DNA of 64,000 bases, taken from CAYPNF01 sp964411985. Lineage in GTDB: Bacteria > Verrucomicrobiota > Verrucomicrobiia > Limisphaerales > J093. A model generated the notes under the pieces. It saw nothing but the letters and a program-made list of their open reading frames with translations, did not search any database and had not been told where the DNA came from. The stretch is taken from NCBI GenBank assembly GCA_964411985.1, contig CAYPNF010000002.1:186001-250000 (forward strand). The letters are read 5' to 3'. The translations under genes were made by a program, and so were the position numbers. Positions 32,564 through 41,659 of this stretch are shown here, in pieces (positions within the stretch are counted from its first letter, which is position 1; the number at the start of each line of letters is the position of its first letter).

Positions 32564-33374
32564 CCACTTCTTCCGGGCGCCAAAGCCACCGGCCCTCCAT
32601 GCCTCCGGCTAGAACCAGATTCTGGCCCGTCACATGCCTTGCCAATGTGTCCGAAGCGAGGTAGAGCACCGCATTGGCTACGTCGGACGCGCGCGCGATT
32701 TGAGGCAAGGCCATGGTTGCCGTGACCTTTTTGACAAGCCCTTCATCCTGGAGGCACTTCTCTGTGAGGGGCGTCACGGTCCAACCCGGCGAAACACAGT
32801 TGACCCGGCCGCCGCAGTACTGGGAAGTGTGAGGGGCGATGCGGGCAATCTCGTTCTTGAGCGTCCGAGTCAGCCCAAAGGCGAGAGCGGACTTCGCGCA
32901 GGCATAGTCGGCATGTCCAGGTTCCCCGAATACGCCTGCGGTAGAGCCGATGAAGATGATGTTGCCACGGCGCTGTTTTGCCACCACCCGCAGGTATTGC
33001 CTTGCACAAAGGAACGAGGCCGTCAGGTCCGTTTCGATGGTGGCCTGCCACTGACGCAAGGACATGCGGTGCAGGGCGACATCTTGAGCCACCCAGATGC
33101 CTGCGTTAGCCACTAGGGTGTCTATTTGCCCCATGACAGCGCACGCCTTGGCAAAGAGCCGTTTCACCTCGGCTTCCTTGCGAAGGTCGGCCTGCACGTC
33201 GATGGCCAGCCTTTCCGGGTGTCTGCGCAAAAAATCCGCCACCGGCTTGCGCCTCCGATGGTACTGCAGCACCAGGTGGGCACCTTCAGCGGCAAATGCC
33301 TCAGCCAGAGCTATCCCTATCCCGCCGGAGGCTCCGGTGATCAGAACGGTTTTCCCTTTCAAGTCCGTCAGCAT
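32547..33374 (-). CDS. SDR-family oxidoreductase
   Basis: 275 residues, a classical SDR: VLITGASGGIGIALA (cofactor loop), LVANAGIW, NIIFIGSTAG, the catalytic YACAK and NCVSPGWTVTPLTE. The end HVTGQNLVLAGGM is also typical. It opens the five-gene unit 46 bp after the MocR gene and overlaps the lyase start by 17 bases. It probably oxidises or reduces a hydroxyl in the pathway's substrate. Confidence 0.86.
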   Translation of the reverse strand: MLTDLKGKTVLITGASGGIGIALAEAFAAEGAHLVLQYHRRRKPVADFLRRHPERLAIDVQADLRKEAEVKRLFAKACAVMGQIDTLVANAGIWVAQDVALHRMSLRQWQATIETDLTASFLCARQYLRVVAKQRRGNIIFIGSTAGVFGEPGHADYACAKSALAFGLTRTLKNEIARIAPHTSQYCGGRVNCVSPGWTVTPLTEKCLQDEGLVKKVTATMALPQIARASDVANAVLYLASDTLARHVTGQNLVLAGGMEGRWLWRPEEVDAKIA

Positions 33375-33388
33375 GCAATGGGCATATC

Positions 33389-33402
33389 AGAACCTTGGTT
33401 CT
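33389..33402. promoter_or_regulatory. Short palindrome upstream of the SDR-lyase operon
   Basis: AGAACC-TT-GGTTCT lies in the 46-bp gap between the MocR stop and the SDR start, 15 bases upstream of the latter. It could be an operator or a small hairpin controlling entry into the five downstream genes. No binding factor is known. Confidence 0.35.
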
Positions 33403-33420
33403 CCTGCAGCAAAAAAGGGG

Positions 33421-34893
33421 TCAATAGGCTTGCATGGCTTTCGCCAAGCGCTGAATCCCTTCCGTAATCCTCGATTCGGAGGCGGAGATGAAGTTCAGCC
33501 GGATGAAGGACTCGCCCTCCGCAGGGAGGACAAAGGAGCTGGTCCCCGTGGCAAAACCAACGCCTTCCTTGACGGCAATCGTCAGGAGTTTTGAGGCGGT
33601 CATATCCGGAGGAAGCTGTAGCCAGAAGAACATGCCTCCTGCAGGGGAGACGTACTGGACCGAGGAGGGAAGGTACCGCTGGATGGCGGCGATCATGCAA
33701 TCTCGCCGTCTGCGATAGGCTCGGCAGGTGCGGCGGAGGTGGGTCCGGTATCGGCCGACGGTCACATACGCTTCCAGGGATCGTTGCATGAGGTTGGAGG
33801 TGGCCAGATCCACTACCGCCTTATAGCTGACCAGGCTTTGGTAGACGGGGCCTTCAGCCACCAGGAACGCGACGCGGAGACCAGGCATGAGCATTTTGGA
33901 GAAGGTGCTGACGTAAAGAACCCTTCCGGCGGCATCCATGGACTTCAGGGAAGGTTGGGCGCGACCTTCGTATCGCATGTCCCCCACGAAATCATCCTCG
34001 AGGATTGGCAGGTTGTACCGATCAGCCAGGGTGATCAGCGCCTTGCGTCGCGCGGTGCTGAGACAGGTGCCGGTAGGGTTGTGAAAATTGGGGATCGTAT
34101 AGAGCAGCTTGGGGTGATGCTGTTGAAGTAAAGGTTCCAGTCTTTCCACCTGCATCCCTTGGCTGTCCATCGGGATCCCAACCGTGCGCAGATCCAAAGC
34201 TCGAAACAGATCAAGAGCGCCCGCGTAGGTGGGGTTCTCCACCAACACCACCTCCCCTGGACGCAGCAACAGTTGCGCGATCAGCGTCAGGGCCTGCTGC
34301 GAACCACTCGTGATGAGGACGTTGTCCGCTTTGGTATTGAGCCCCTGGCTGCCTAGCACCTTGGCGATGGTCCGCCGAAGGGGTTCGTATCCTTCGCGGC
34401 GCCCGTACTCCAGCGCGCTGGTGCCGTCGCGCCGCAGGACTGAGTTGACGGCCCGCCGGAACTCATCAGCGGGAAAGAATCTCGGGTCGGCGACTCCTCC
34501 CGCGAAGTTGATGGGGTTGGGGTGGCGAGCGGAACGGAGCCATTCGTCCAGGGCGGGGCGATGAAAGCGGCCGCTCCTTTCCTGCGCTTCTTGCTGCCAC
34601 AGGGGCCAGGGCGGCGGCCCATGCGACTCGCCGGGCGGGGGGTTCAGTTTGCCTGGCTGTGCCAGGACGTAGGTGCCACTCCCGAGTCGTCGCTCAACGA
34701 GTCCTGCCGCCTCCAGTTCCGCGTAGGCGTTCTCGACCGTGATCCTGCTCACCTTCAGGTCGGTGGCAAGCTCTCGTGCAGATGAAAGCCGGGTTTCGGC
34801 TGCGAGGCTTCCGGAGAGGATTCCCTTTCGCAGGTGTGTCTCAATCTGTTGATAGAGCGGGGTGGGACTATTCGAATCGACAGGGATACGCAT
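33421..34893 (-). CDS. MocR-type transcriptional regulator (GntR wHTH plus aminotransferase domain)
   Basis: 490 residues. Residues 8-75 are a GntR winged helix (PLYQQIETHLRKGIL, SSARELATDLKVSRITVENAYAEL, GSGTYVL). From 125 on is a fold-type I aminotransferase with LITSGSQQALTLI, NFHNPTGTC and the PLP-binding K333 (STFSKMLMPGLR). MocR proteins sense PLP or an amino compound and usually control a divergent or downstream gene. Here the gene faces an EamA exporter across a region with three related operator-like sites and precedes the SDR-lyase-HAD-DHS-PfkB genes. Confidence 0.93.
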   Translation of the reverse strand: MRIPVDSNSPTPLYQQIETHLRKGILSGSLAAETRLSSARELATDLKVSRITVENAYAELEAAGLVERRLGSGTYVLAQPGKLNPPPGESHGPPPWPLWQQEAQERSGRFHRPALDEWLRSARHPNPINFAGGVADPRFFPADEFRRAVNSVLRRDGTSALEYGRREGYEPLRRTIAKVLGSQGLNTKADNVLITSGSQQALTLIAQLLLRPGEVVLVENPTYAGALDLFRALDLRTVGIPMDSQGMQVERLEPLLQQHHPKLLYTIPNFHNPTGTCLSTARRKALITLADRYNLPILEDDFVGDMRYEGRAQPSLKSMDAAGRVLYVSTFSKMLMPGLRVAFLVAEGPVYQSLVSYKAVVDLATSNLMQRSLEAYVTVGRYRTHLRRTCRAYRRRRDCMIAAIQRYLPSSVQYVSPAGGMFFWLQLPPDMTASKLLTIAVKEGVGFATGTSSFVLPAEGESFIRLNFISASESRITEGIQRLAKAMQAY

Positions 34894-34906
34894 GGAGAAT
34901 CACATG

Positions 34907-35019
34907 TGGATCTATACAATATCTTAATAGACGACAAAAGTAATAGATCCATTATAGGATAATGCAAGGTAAATGCGCCAAAGTGGTATTAGCGATTATC
35001 GCATATTCTGGATCTATAC
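34907..35019. promoter_or_regulatory. MocR/EamA control region with three copies of a TGGATCTA motif
   Basis: TGGATCTATAC occurs at 34907-34917 and again at 35009-35019. An inverted version, TAATAGATCCAT, lies between them at 34941-34952. The two direct copies are 102 bp apart. The surrounding DNA is AT-rich, unlike the genes on both sides. MocR regulators typically bind spaced repeats of this kind. Their exact sequence relation is directly visible; the regulator assignment is inferred from position. Confidence 0.65.
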
Positions 35020-35050
35020 GAACAACCACAGACTCTGCTTTACTTGGCTC

Positions 35051-36106
35051 ATGACGAGCTCCAATCCTCGAGAGTGTGATGCGATGCGGGGTTACTGGAT
35101 CGCTTTCGCGAGTGCCGCGATTCTTTCCACGACCGCCATATTCATCAGGTATCTGACCGATCGGCACCAGGTGCCAGCCATGGTGCTGGCGTTTTGGAGG
35201 GACTTCTTTGCCGTGATCGTTCTCCTCCCGATCCTGGCGCTGGTGCGGGCTTCACTCCTGCGCGTCACGGTGAGGCACTTGGGATACCTGGCGGTCTACG
35301 GAATTGTGCTGGCGGGTTTCAACCTGCTCTGGACTTACTCCGTGGCTCTGAACGGTGCGTCGGTGGCAACGGCCCTGGTGTATAGCTCGGGTGCGTTCAC
35401 CGCGTTGCTGGGTTGGAGAATTTTCGGGGAGACCTTTTCCGTCTCGAAGGTGGCGGCCGTCATCGCGAGCCTGGTCGGATGTTGGTTTGTTTCGGGTGCT
35501 TCAATGGCTTCCGATTGGCGTTCAAGTTTTACGGGCATCACGGTGGGGGTTCTCTCCGGGTTCGCCTATGCCGTCTACAGCCTGATGGGGCGGTCGGCCG
35601 CACGGCGGGGATTGAATCCGTGGACCACTCTGTTTTACACCTTTGGCTTCGCCACTTTGGTTTTACTGATATTGATCCTCAATCCGGGAGGGGTGGTGCC
35701 GGGTTCGCCGGGCCGACCTCCGCTGACCCTTTTGACCGAGGTGGGGGTCCTCCCTCTGGAGCCCGTTTTGCAGTCAGGAACCCCGGCCATGGATTTGTTC
35801 TGCCTGGGCCATGACTATTGGGGTTGGCTGGTTCTGTTCGTGCTGGCTGGCGGACCAACCATTGCAGGGTTTGGCCTCTACAACATGAGCCTCGCTCACC
35901 TCCCCTCCAGCGTTGCGAATCTGATTGTGAGCTTGGAGCCTGCCTTCACTGCGGCGATTGCCTTTCTCCTGCTCGACGAGCGCCTGAATCCAGCCCAGGT
36001 TACTGGTGGCCTCTTGATCCTGGGTGCGGTAGTGGGCTTACGCTTCTCTGAGAGCAGAGGGGAGGGGGACCTGCGGGTCGTGCCCCGTGTGGCCGCTTCA
36101 AGCTGA
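35051..36106 (+). CDS. EamA/DMT-family membrane transporter
   Basis: About 350 residues with ten predicted membrane helices in two EamA halves: ILSTTAIFIRYL, FFAVIVLLPILALV, LVYSSGAFTALLGWRIFGE, then FTGITVGVLSGFAYAVYSLMG, LVLFVLAGGPTIAGFGLY, and LEPAFTAAIAFLLLDERL. The family exports amino acids and related metabolites. It is divergent from the MocR gene and probably its target. ATG 35051 and ATG 35084 are both possible; an ATG at 34973 would place the operator copy inside the gene and is unlikely. Confidence 0.86.
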   Translation: MTSSNPRECDAMRGYWIAFASAAILSTTAIFIRYLTDRHQVPAMVLAFWRDFFAVIVLLPILALVRASLLRVTVRHLGYLAVYGIVLAGFNLLWTYSVALNGASVATALVYSSGAFTALLGWRIFGETFSVSKVAAVIASLVGCWFVSGASMASDWRSSFTGITVGVLSGFAYAVYSLMGRSAARRGLNPWTTLFYTFGFATLVLLILILNPGGVVPGSPGRPPLTLLTEVGVLPLEPVLQSGTPAMDLFCLGHDYWGWLVLFVLAGGPTIAGFGLYNMSLAHLPSSVANLIVSLEPAFTAAIAFLLLDERLNPAQVTGGLLILGAVVGLRFSESRGEGDLRVVPRVAASS

Positions 36107-36200
36107 CTGTGGCGAGCACCGGACATCGAAGCGGTTGTGTGTTTCAGAACAGTGGCCTTCCCGGTTGACTCCGGTGGGGCTTTGGCCTAATCCATGACGG

Positions 36201-37253
36201 ATGTTCCTCCTAGCCAAACGGTGGTTGCTGATTCTCTTCGCCGTCGTTTCTCCCCATTACGTCCTTTTGGCCGACTCACCCCCAGCAAAGGACCTTGTTT
36301 ATGAGGTTGGTGTATTGGTGGTGAATTATTTTCCTACCAACGGGAACCTGATTGATCTGCGGGTAACCGGGGACTGGGGTGCATCGCTTTCGGAAACGGA
36401 GCGCAAGACGGAGCGGCAGACCCGGGAGGTGATCGCCGCATTGGAGGCAGGTTCACGGTATCACGGGTACCAGAATCCTAAGGCGGAACCATGCATGAAG
36501 TACCTCGTAAAAGGCACCCTGACCATCCACTCTCCCATTCCGACGCTAACGAAGGCGGGTCACGATGTTCCGATGGCTGATTATGCGCGGATGATGAAAG
36601 AGATCGGGGTCGGCGATTGGGTTCAGAAGCGAGGAGTGAAGGAAATCTGGATCTGGGGATACCATGGAGGGAAACTTGACCTATGGGAATCGAATATGTC
36701 CAGTCCGCACGGGGACATCAGCAACAGCGATCGGGATCCGTCGGACCTGCCGGTGTTGGATCGCACCTATACGGTGTACCATTACAACTATCAGCGGGGC
36801 ACCTCGGAAGCCGTGGAGGATCATATTCATCAAATCGAGGCGGTGCTCAACCACGTGGATGGCCGGGATGACACTCCGGAGGAGAAATGGGGCGATCTTC
36901 TCTTTTGGGGCCGGTTCGTGGGAAGCGATCGCTCCCACCGCATTGTCCGGCCCGGTTGCGGATGGGCCCACTATCCGCCGAATGGTGAACAAGATTACGA
37001 CTGGGCCAACCCCCGGACTGTCTTGAGCGATATCGAGGATTGGCGCCCTGACGGTTCAGGCCGCAAGCAACCGATCACTGCGGAAAAATGGGGCAAGAAT
37101 AGCCTGAAATGGTTCGTGTATTGGATGCAGAATCTGCCCGGCCCCGACAATGGTCTGACTTTTGAAGGCCAGAAACTGAGGAACTGGTGGGTGTTCCTCG
37201 GAGACTACGATCGAGCGAAGCAAGGTAGGTTCAAGTTGACAACGAAAGACTGA
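36201..37253 (+). CDS. Secreted hypothetical protein (350 aa)
   Basis: A signal peptide (to about residue 24) is followed by a mature part rich in aromatic residues: YEVGVLVVNYFP, KEIWIWGYHGGKLDLWESNMSS, YTVYHYNYQRGTSEAVEDHIHQIE, GCGWAHYPPNGEQDYDW. The HGG, HYNY and HIHQIE segments could hold a metal or catalytic His, but no family is recognised. It lies 8 bp upstream of a Tat-exported Gfo/Idh/MocA gene, so the two are probably cotranscribed and both act in the periplasm. Confidence 0.7.
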   Translation: MFLLAKRWLLILFAVVSPHYVLLADSPPAKDLVYEVGVLVVNYFPTNGNLIDLRVTGDWGASLSETERKTERQTREVIAALEAGSRYHGYQNPKAEPCMKYLVKGTLTIHSPIPTLTKAGHDVPMADYARMMKEIGVGDWVQKRGVKEIWIWGYHGGKLDLWESNMSSPHGDISNSDRDPSDLPVLDRTYTVYHYNYQRGTSEAVEDHIHQIEAVLNHVDGRDDTPEEKWGDLLFWGRFVGSDRSHRIVRPGCGWAHYPPNGEQDYDWANPRTVLSDIEDWRPDGSGRKQPITAEKWGKNSLKWFVYWMQNLPGPDNGLTFEGQKLRNWWVFLGDYDRAKQGRFKLTTKD

Positions 37254-37261
37254 ATCAGATT

Positions 37262-38524
37262 ATGCATACTGCAACCTCCATCAAACCAAAAACACTCCTG
37301 AGTTCTCAACCCTCGCCCTTGACTCGACGACGCTTCCTGGGTGGCACTGTGGTCGCCGGGGCAGCCTCTTCGCTCGGCCTGTTGCACGGCTTGGCAGACG
37401 ATCCGCCCCAGCGGACGTTCGAGCGTAAGCTCAAACTTGGTGTCGTTGGAAACGGTGGGCGCGGTGCCTGGATCGCGAAGCTGTTCCAGCGCCACGGTGG
37501 TTACGAAATGTGGGCGGTCGCGGACTACTTCCAGGAAGTGGCAGACGCTTGCGGTGACGCTGTCGGTGTCGATAAGTCACGCCGGTTCTCGACGCTCTCC
37601 GGCTACAAGCGCCTTATCGAATCTGGTGTTGAGGCCGTGGCTCTCGAAACGCCTCCCTGTTTTTTTCCTGAGCATGCGCGGGCTGCAGTGGCGGCCGGCC
37701 TGCACGTCTACATGGCCAAACCCGTGGCAGTCGATGTACCTGGATGCCTTGAGATCGCCGCTGCGGCGAAGCAAGCCACTTCGAAAGGGCTCAGTTTCCT
37801 CGTTGACTACCAGCTCCCAACTGACCCTCACAACCGTGAGGTCATGAGGAGAGTCCTGGGTGGGGATATCGGACCCGTCGCGACGGTCAACAGCCACTAT
37901 TTCGCCGGTCCGTTCCCGGACCCGGCTTTTACGGCGAACCTTGAGAGCCGTCTCCGTAGCCTAATCTGGTGCAACGATGTGGCGGTGGGGGGCGGCTACC
38001 ATGTCAACGCTTGTATCCATGCGGTGGATGCCGCATTGTGGGTTGCCGACGGTCGGCCCGTTGCCGCGATGGCGCTCTCGCGACGCATGCGGTCGAATCC
38101 ACACGGCGACAGCCACGATGTGTTCTCGATACTCTTTGAATTCGCGGATGGCTTGACGGTGAACCATCGTGGCAAGCACCTGGACAATCGGTGCGATTTC
38201 AACGTGATTTGCCAGATCCAAGGGCGGACCGGATACGCCGAAACGTGCTATGGAGGCAAGGCGTTCTTCCGGAGCGGCGATGACGGCTACAACGGCCAGG
38301 TTGAGAACCTCTACGAAGCAGGCGCCTCGCGAAATATCGCTACCTTCTATGAGGATGTGATCGCAGGCCGGTGCGGAAATCCCACCGTGGCTCGCTCCGT
38401 GGACGGTGCGCTCGCTACGATTCTGGCTCGGGAGGCAGGTTCGAGGCGTGGACGCTTGACTCTGGACGAGCTGCTGAAAGAAAACCGACGTATCGAAGTC
38501 GACTTGCGCGGTTTGAAATCGTGA
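37262..38524 (+). CDS. Tat-exported Gfo/Idh/MocA family oxidoreductase
   Basis: 420 residues. The Tat signal LTRRRFLGGTVVAGAA lies at residues 19-35. The Rossmann part reads KLGVVGNGGRGAW, WAVADYF, ALETPPCFFPEHA, with AKPVAVDV replacing the usual EKP. The C-terminal domain contains GGGYHVNACIHAVDAALWV, the probable His-containing active-site helix. The Lys of the AKP motif is kept, but the Glu-to-Ala change means cofactor handling may differ. It is cotranscribed with the preceding secreted protein, suggesting a periplasmic sugar-modifying pair. Confidence 0.9.
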   Translation: MHTATSIKPKTLLSSQPSPLTRRRFLGGTVVAGAASSLGLLHGLADDPPQRTFERKLKLGVVGNGGRGAWIAKLFQRHGGYEMWAVADYFQEVADACGDAVGVDKSRRFSTLSGYKRLIESGVEAVALETPPCFFPEHARAAVAAGLHVYMAKPVAVDVPGCLEIAAAAKQATSKGLSFLVDYQLPTDPHNREVMRRVLGGDIGPVATVNSHYFAGPFPDPAFTANLESRLRSLIWCNDVAVGGGYHVNACIHAVDAALWVADGRPVAAMALSRRMRSNPHGDSHDVFSILFEFADGLTVNHRGKHLDNRCDFNVICQIQGRTGYAETCYGGKAFFRSGDDGYNGQVENLYEAGASRNIATFYEDVIAGRCGNPTVARSVDGALATILAREAGSRRGRLTLDELLKENRRIEVDLRGLKS

Positions 38525-38765
38525 ACTTGAGCCGTTTGCAGTGTTGAACGAGAGTCTTGCCTTTTGCTGGCAGCTGACATTACAATCCATCTCATGCAGT
38601 CCACACGGGTTGTCTGCGCGGCTTGAATGGTCATCTTGCCTTTGAGTTCTCCAGATAGTTTAAGCTATTGGGATTGTGAGCTTTATGGTTTAGATTGCGG
38701 AAGCTGCCGTCCGTCGGGGACTGTATTCTGTTTTGTTGCAGAAGAGTGAATGGAAAGAGAAGTTC

Positions 38766-40526
38766 ATGCTGAACATGGTTGAAGGATCGGAATCGGAACA
38801 AGGATTGGCTCCCAGACACCCATTTGGCTCCCGGGCTCGTGTGTTGCTAACTAGCGTCTTTGGCCCTTATGCTCAGGACGACGAGTACGGTGGGCGGGCG
38901 ATCAACCCGATGGAGTTATATCATAACCAGGTGACCCGGGTTCAGGGGGCTTTCTCCCTGCGGATGTTCCATCGGTCCTGGGGTTTGATCATGATCCAGG
39001 CCAATATCACCGCGCCCTGCACGCTGCTGGATTTTCCGACACTGGACCGCTTTATCCAGGAGCTTCAACGCGAAACGTATGACGTGATTGGGATCAGCGC
39101 TATCGTGCCCAACTTTGGGAAAGTGAAGAAGATGTGCGAGTTGATCCGCCGATATCAACCCAAGGCGGAGATTGTCGTAGGCGGGCACGTTGCCAGTATT
39201 CCCAACCTCGCCAGTCGCGTGGATGCCGATTATGCCGTGGTGGGCGAAGGGATCCGATGGTTTCGGGAATACCTGGGGGAGAATGTTGCGGCTCCTATCC
39301 ATCATCCCAAACTCTATTCCTGTTTCGGAAGTCGCATGATGGGCCTCAACCTTCCTGAAACGGAGGAGGACGTCGCGGCTACCCTGATTCCGTCGGTTGG
39401 CTGTCCCCTGGGGTGCGATTTCTGCGCCACCTCCGCGATGTTCGGCGGGAAGGGCAAGTCCATTCACTTTTTCCAAACTGGGGATGATCTCTTCAAAGTG
39501 ATGTGCGATCTCGAGCGGGACTTGAAAGTGAAGTCCTTCTTCGTGATGGACGAGAACTTTCTCTTGCAGAAACCGCGCGCGATTCGCCTCCTGGAGCTGA
39601 TGGAGGCAAACAACAAGGCTTGGGCTCTCTATGTATTCACCTCTGCCAAGGTGCTCCAGTCTTACACCATGGAGCAGTTGATTGGGCTGGGGGTTTCGTG
39701 GGTCTGGATGGGTTTGGAAGGCCGCAATAGTCAATACTCCAAGAAACAGAACGTCGATACCATCGAATTGGTTCGAACGCTTCAGGCGAATGGCATTCGG
39801 GTGCTAGGTTCCAGCATCATTGGTTTGCCTGAACACACCCCCGAGAACATGCCTGATGCTATTGATTACGCGGTGGAGCACGATACGGAATTCCATCAGT
39901 TTATGCTCTACACCCCGCTGCCTGGGACCCCCTTGTTCCGGAAGCACAAGGAGGAGGGCACGCTTGTGGATCCCGAGCTCGCTGACCCTGCGGATTCTCA
40001 CGGGCAGTGCAAGTTCCAGCATGTTCACGAGAATATTCCTGCCGGCATGGAAACGGACTTCCTGATCCAGGCTTTCACGCGCGACTTTGTTGTGAATGGT
40101 CCTAGCGTCATCCGCGTCGCGAGAACTACGCTGGCTGGCTGGAAGGCCCATCACCAGCATCCCAACCTCCGTGTTCGTGAACGCTACCTTCGCGAGTCCG
40201 CCTCACTTGGCTCCACCTATGCGGGTGCTCTGTGGGCCGCTCGAAAGTGGTACCGGAATGATCCGCCGATGAGGAAGAAGATCGATGCGATCTTGCGGGA
40301 GGTCTACGAATGTTTCGGATGGAAGAGTCGGCTTCTTGCGCCGGCGATCGGGATGTATATTCACCGATGCCTCGTGCGGGAAGACGCCCGGCTTCGTGCG
40401 GGGTGGACCTATGAGCCGGAAACTTTCTATGAACGCGCGCGGCAGAATGAGCGCGCGGAGGATTCCGCCGCGCAAGCTGCCTGCGTCCCCAACCCGATCC
40501 GTTCCATTCCGGAACCTACCGCATAG
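38766..40526 (+). CDS. Radical SAM protein with N-terminal B12-binding-like domain
   Basis: 586 residues from ATG 38766. Residues about 25-170 have the Rossmann-like layout of cobalamin-binding domains (YDVIGISAIVPNFGKVKKMCELIRR, EIVVGGHVASIP, DYAVVGEGIRWF), but I see no DxHxxG motif for the cobalt-ligating His. The 4Fe-4S motif CxxxCxxC is VGCPLGCDFCATS. Barrel motifs follow (FFVMDENFLLQKPRA, VSWVWMGLEGR, SSIIGLPEHTPE, YTPLPGTPLF), then a 170-residue helical tail. The reaction is unknown. The gene stands alone after a 240-bp gap. Confidence 0.85.
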   Translation: MLNMVEGSESEQGLAPRHPFGSRARVLLTSVFGPYAQDDEYGGRAINPMELYHNQVTRVQGAFSLRMFHRSWGLIMIQANITAPCTLLDFPTLDRFIQELQRETYDVIGISAIVPNFGKVKKMCELIRRYQPKAEIVVGGHVASIPNLASRVDADYAVVGEGIRWFREYLGENVAAPIHHPKLYSCFGSRMMGLNLPETEEDVAATLIPSVGCPLGCDFCATSAMFGGKGKSIHFFQTGDDLFKVMCDLERDLKVKSFFVMDENFLLQKPRAIRLLELMEANNKAWALYVFTSAKVLQSYTMEQLIGLGVSWVWMGLEGRNSQYSKKQNVDTIELVRTLQANGIRVLGSSIIGLPEHTPENMPDAIDYAVEHDTEFHQFMLYTPLPGTPLFRKHKEEGTLVDPELADPADSHGQCKFQHVHENIPAGMETDFLIQAFTRDFVVNGPSVIRVARTTLAGWKAHHQHPNLRVRERYLRESASLGSTYAGALWAARKWYRNDPPMRKKIDAILREVYECFGWKSRLLAPAIGMYIHRCLVREDARLRAGWTYEPETFYERARQNERAEDSAAQAACVPNPIRSIPEPTA

Positions 40527-40552
40527 CGCCGGTTGCCGAAATCCTGGGCCCG

Positions 40553-41659
40553 CTACCAAAGGGATACTGGTCCTTTGGGAACAGCGATTTTTGAGGTGGC
40601 CCCCACCGGCTCCGCCGTTTGGATAGCTTCGGGTAGAGGCTGCGGGCGGTATTGTGCTTTGAGTTCCCCCTGCTCATTGAGGAACTGCTCACGCCAATGG
40701 GTGTACTCCTGCAAGATTTCCTCGAAATGCGCCTTGGAGCTTAAGGCCACAATTCGCTTGTTGAAGAGCTTCGAGGGGCCAAAACGGTTGGCATACCAAG
40801 GCCCCACCTTCCGGAACATCCGGCATGCCAGCGTCTCCCCAAAGACTTGAATACTCAGATCGAGGTGCCGCCGCATGATGGCGATCCGCTCCTGAAAGGA
40901 AGGTTCAGACAGCAGATCTCCGGTCTCCAGAAAGTGACGTGTCTGGGCAAAGATCCAGGGATTGTGGAAAGCGCCTCGGCCGATGCTGACGCCTCGACAA
41001 CCGGTTTCGGCGAACATCTGGCGGGCAATGTGCGGAGTGGTCACGTCTCCGTTGCCGATGACGGGGATTTGTCGCACCGCCTCCACGACAGCGCGGATTC
41101 CTTGGAGGCTCACGGTTCCTGAAAAGCCCTGCTCACGGGTACGACCGTGGATGAAGACTGCCGCTAACCCCACATCCTCTAAGGACCTAGCCAAACTGGG
41201 TGCCGTGAGATTCTGATCATCCCATCCCAGCCGCATTTTGGCGGTGACCGGTACCTTGACCGCATTGACCACCATGGATACCAGCTTAGCCGTCTTTTCC
41301 AGTTCCACCAACATCGCTGAACCACCACCGACTTTGCAGACCTTTCGGACTGGGCATCCCATGTTGATGTCTACCGAGGCAATCCCTAGGGATTCCACGA
41401 GCATGGCGGCGTCCCGCATTTCCTCAGCAACGGATCCGAACAACTGCACCGCAAGAGGCTGATCTTTCGCACTGCTTTCGATGAGTTTGAAAGCCTTCGG
41501 GTTCTTTTCCAGCAAGGACCTGGCGTTGACGAGATCCGTTGTCGCTAGCCCCAGCCCCCCCATCTCACGTAGGACAGTCCGAAAGGGCAGGTTGGTGTAA
41601 CCTGCCAGCGGCGACAAACATAAGTTGGAGTTCAGTTCCAGCGAACCAATCCGCAGCAT
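40553..41659 (-). CDS. dus: tRNA-dihydrouridine synthase
   Basis: 368 residues. FMN-barrel motifs: LCLSPLAGYTNLPFR, TDLVNARSLL, LAVQLFGS, the catalytic Cys segment DINMGCPVRKVCK (C102), KMRLGW, FIHGRTREQGFSG, IPVIGNGDV and VSIGRGAFHNPW. The C-terminal helical domain that recognises tRNA is present, and a 25-residue unstructured tail follows. The enzyme reduces specific uridines in tRNA with NADPH. The layout is DusB-like but the subclass is not certain. Confidence 0.93.
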   Translation of the reverse strand: MLRIGSLELNSNLCLSPLAGYTNLPFRTVLREMGGLGLATTDLVNARSLLEKNPKAFKLIESSAKDQPLAVQLFGSVAEEMRDAAMLVESLGIASVDINMGCPVRKVCKVGGGSAMLVELEKTAKLVSMVVNAVKVPVTAKMRLGWDDQNLTAPSLARSLEDVGLAAVFIHGRTREQGFSGTVSLQGIRAVVEAVRQIPVIGNGDVTTPHIARQMFAETGCRGVSIGRGAFHNPWIFAQTRHFLETGDLLSEPSFQERIAIMRRHLDLSIQVFGETLACRMFRKVGPWYANRFGPSKLFNKRIVALSSKAHFEEILQEYTHWREQFLNEQGELKAQYRPQPLPEAIQTAEPVGATSKIAVPKGPVSLW

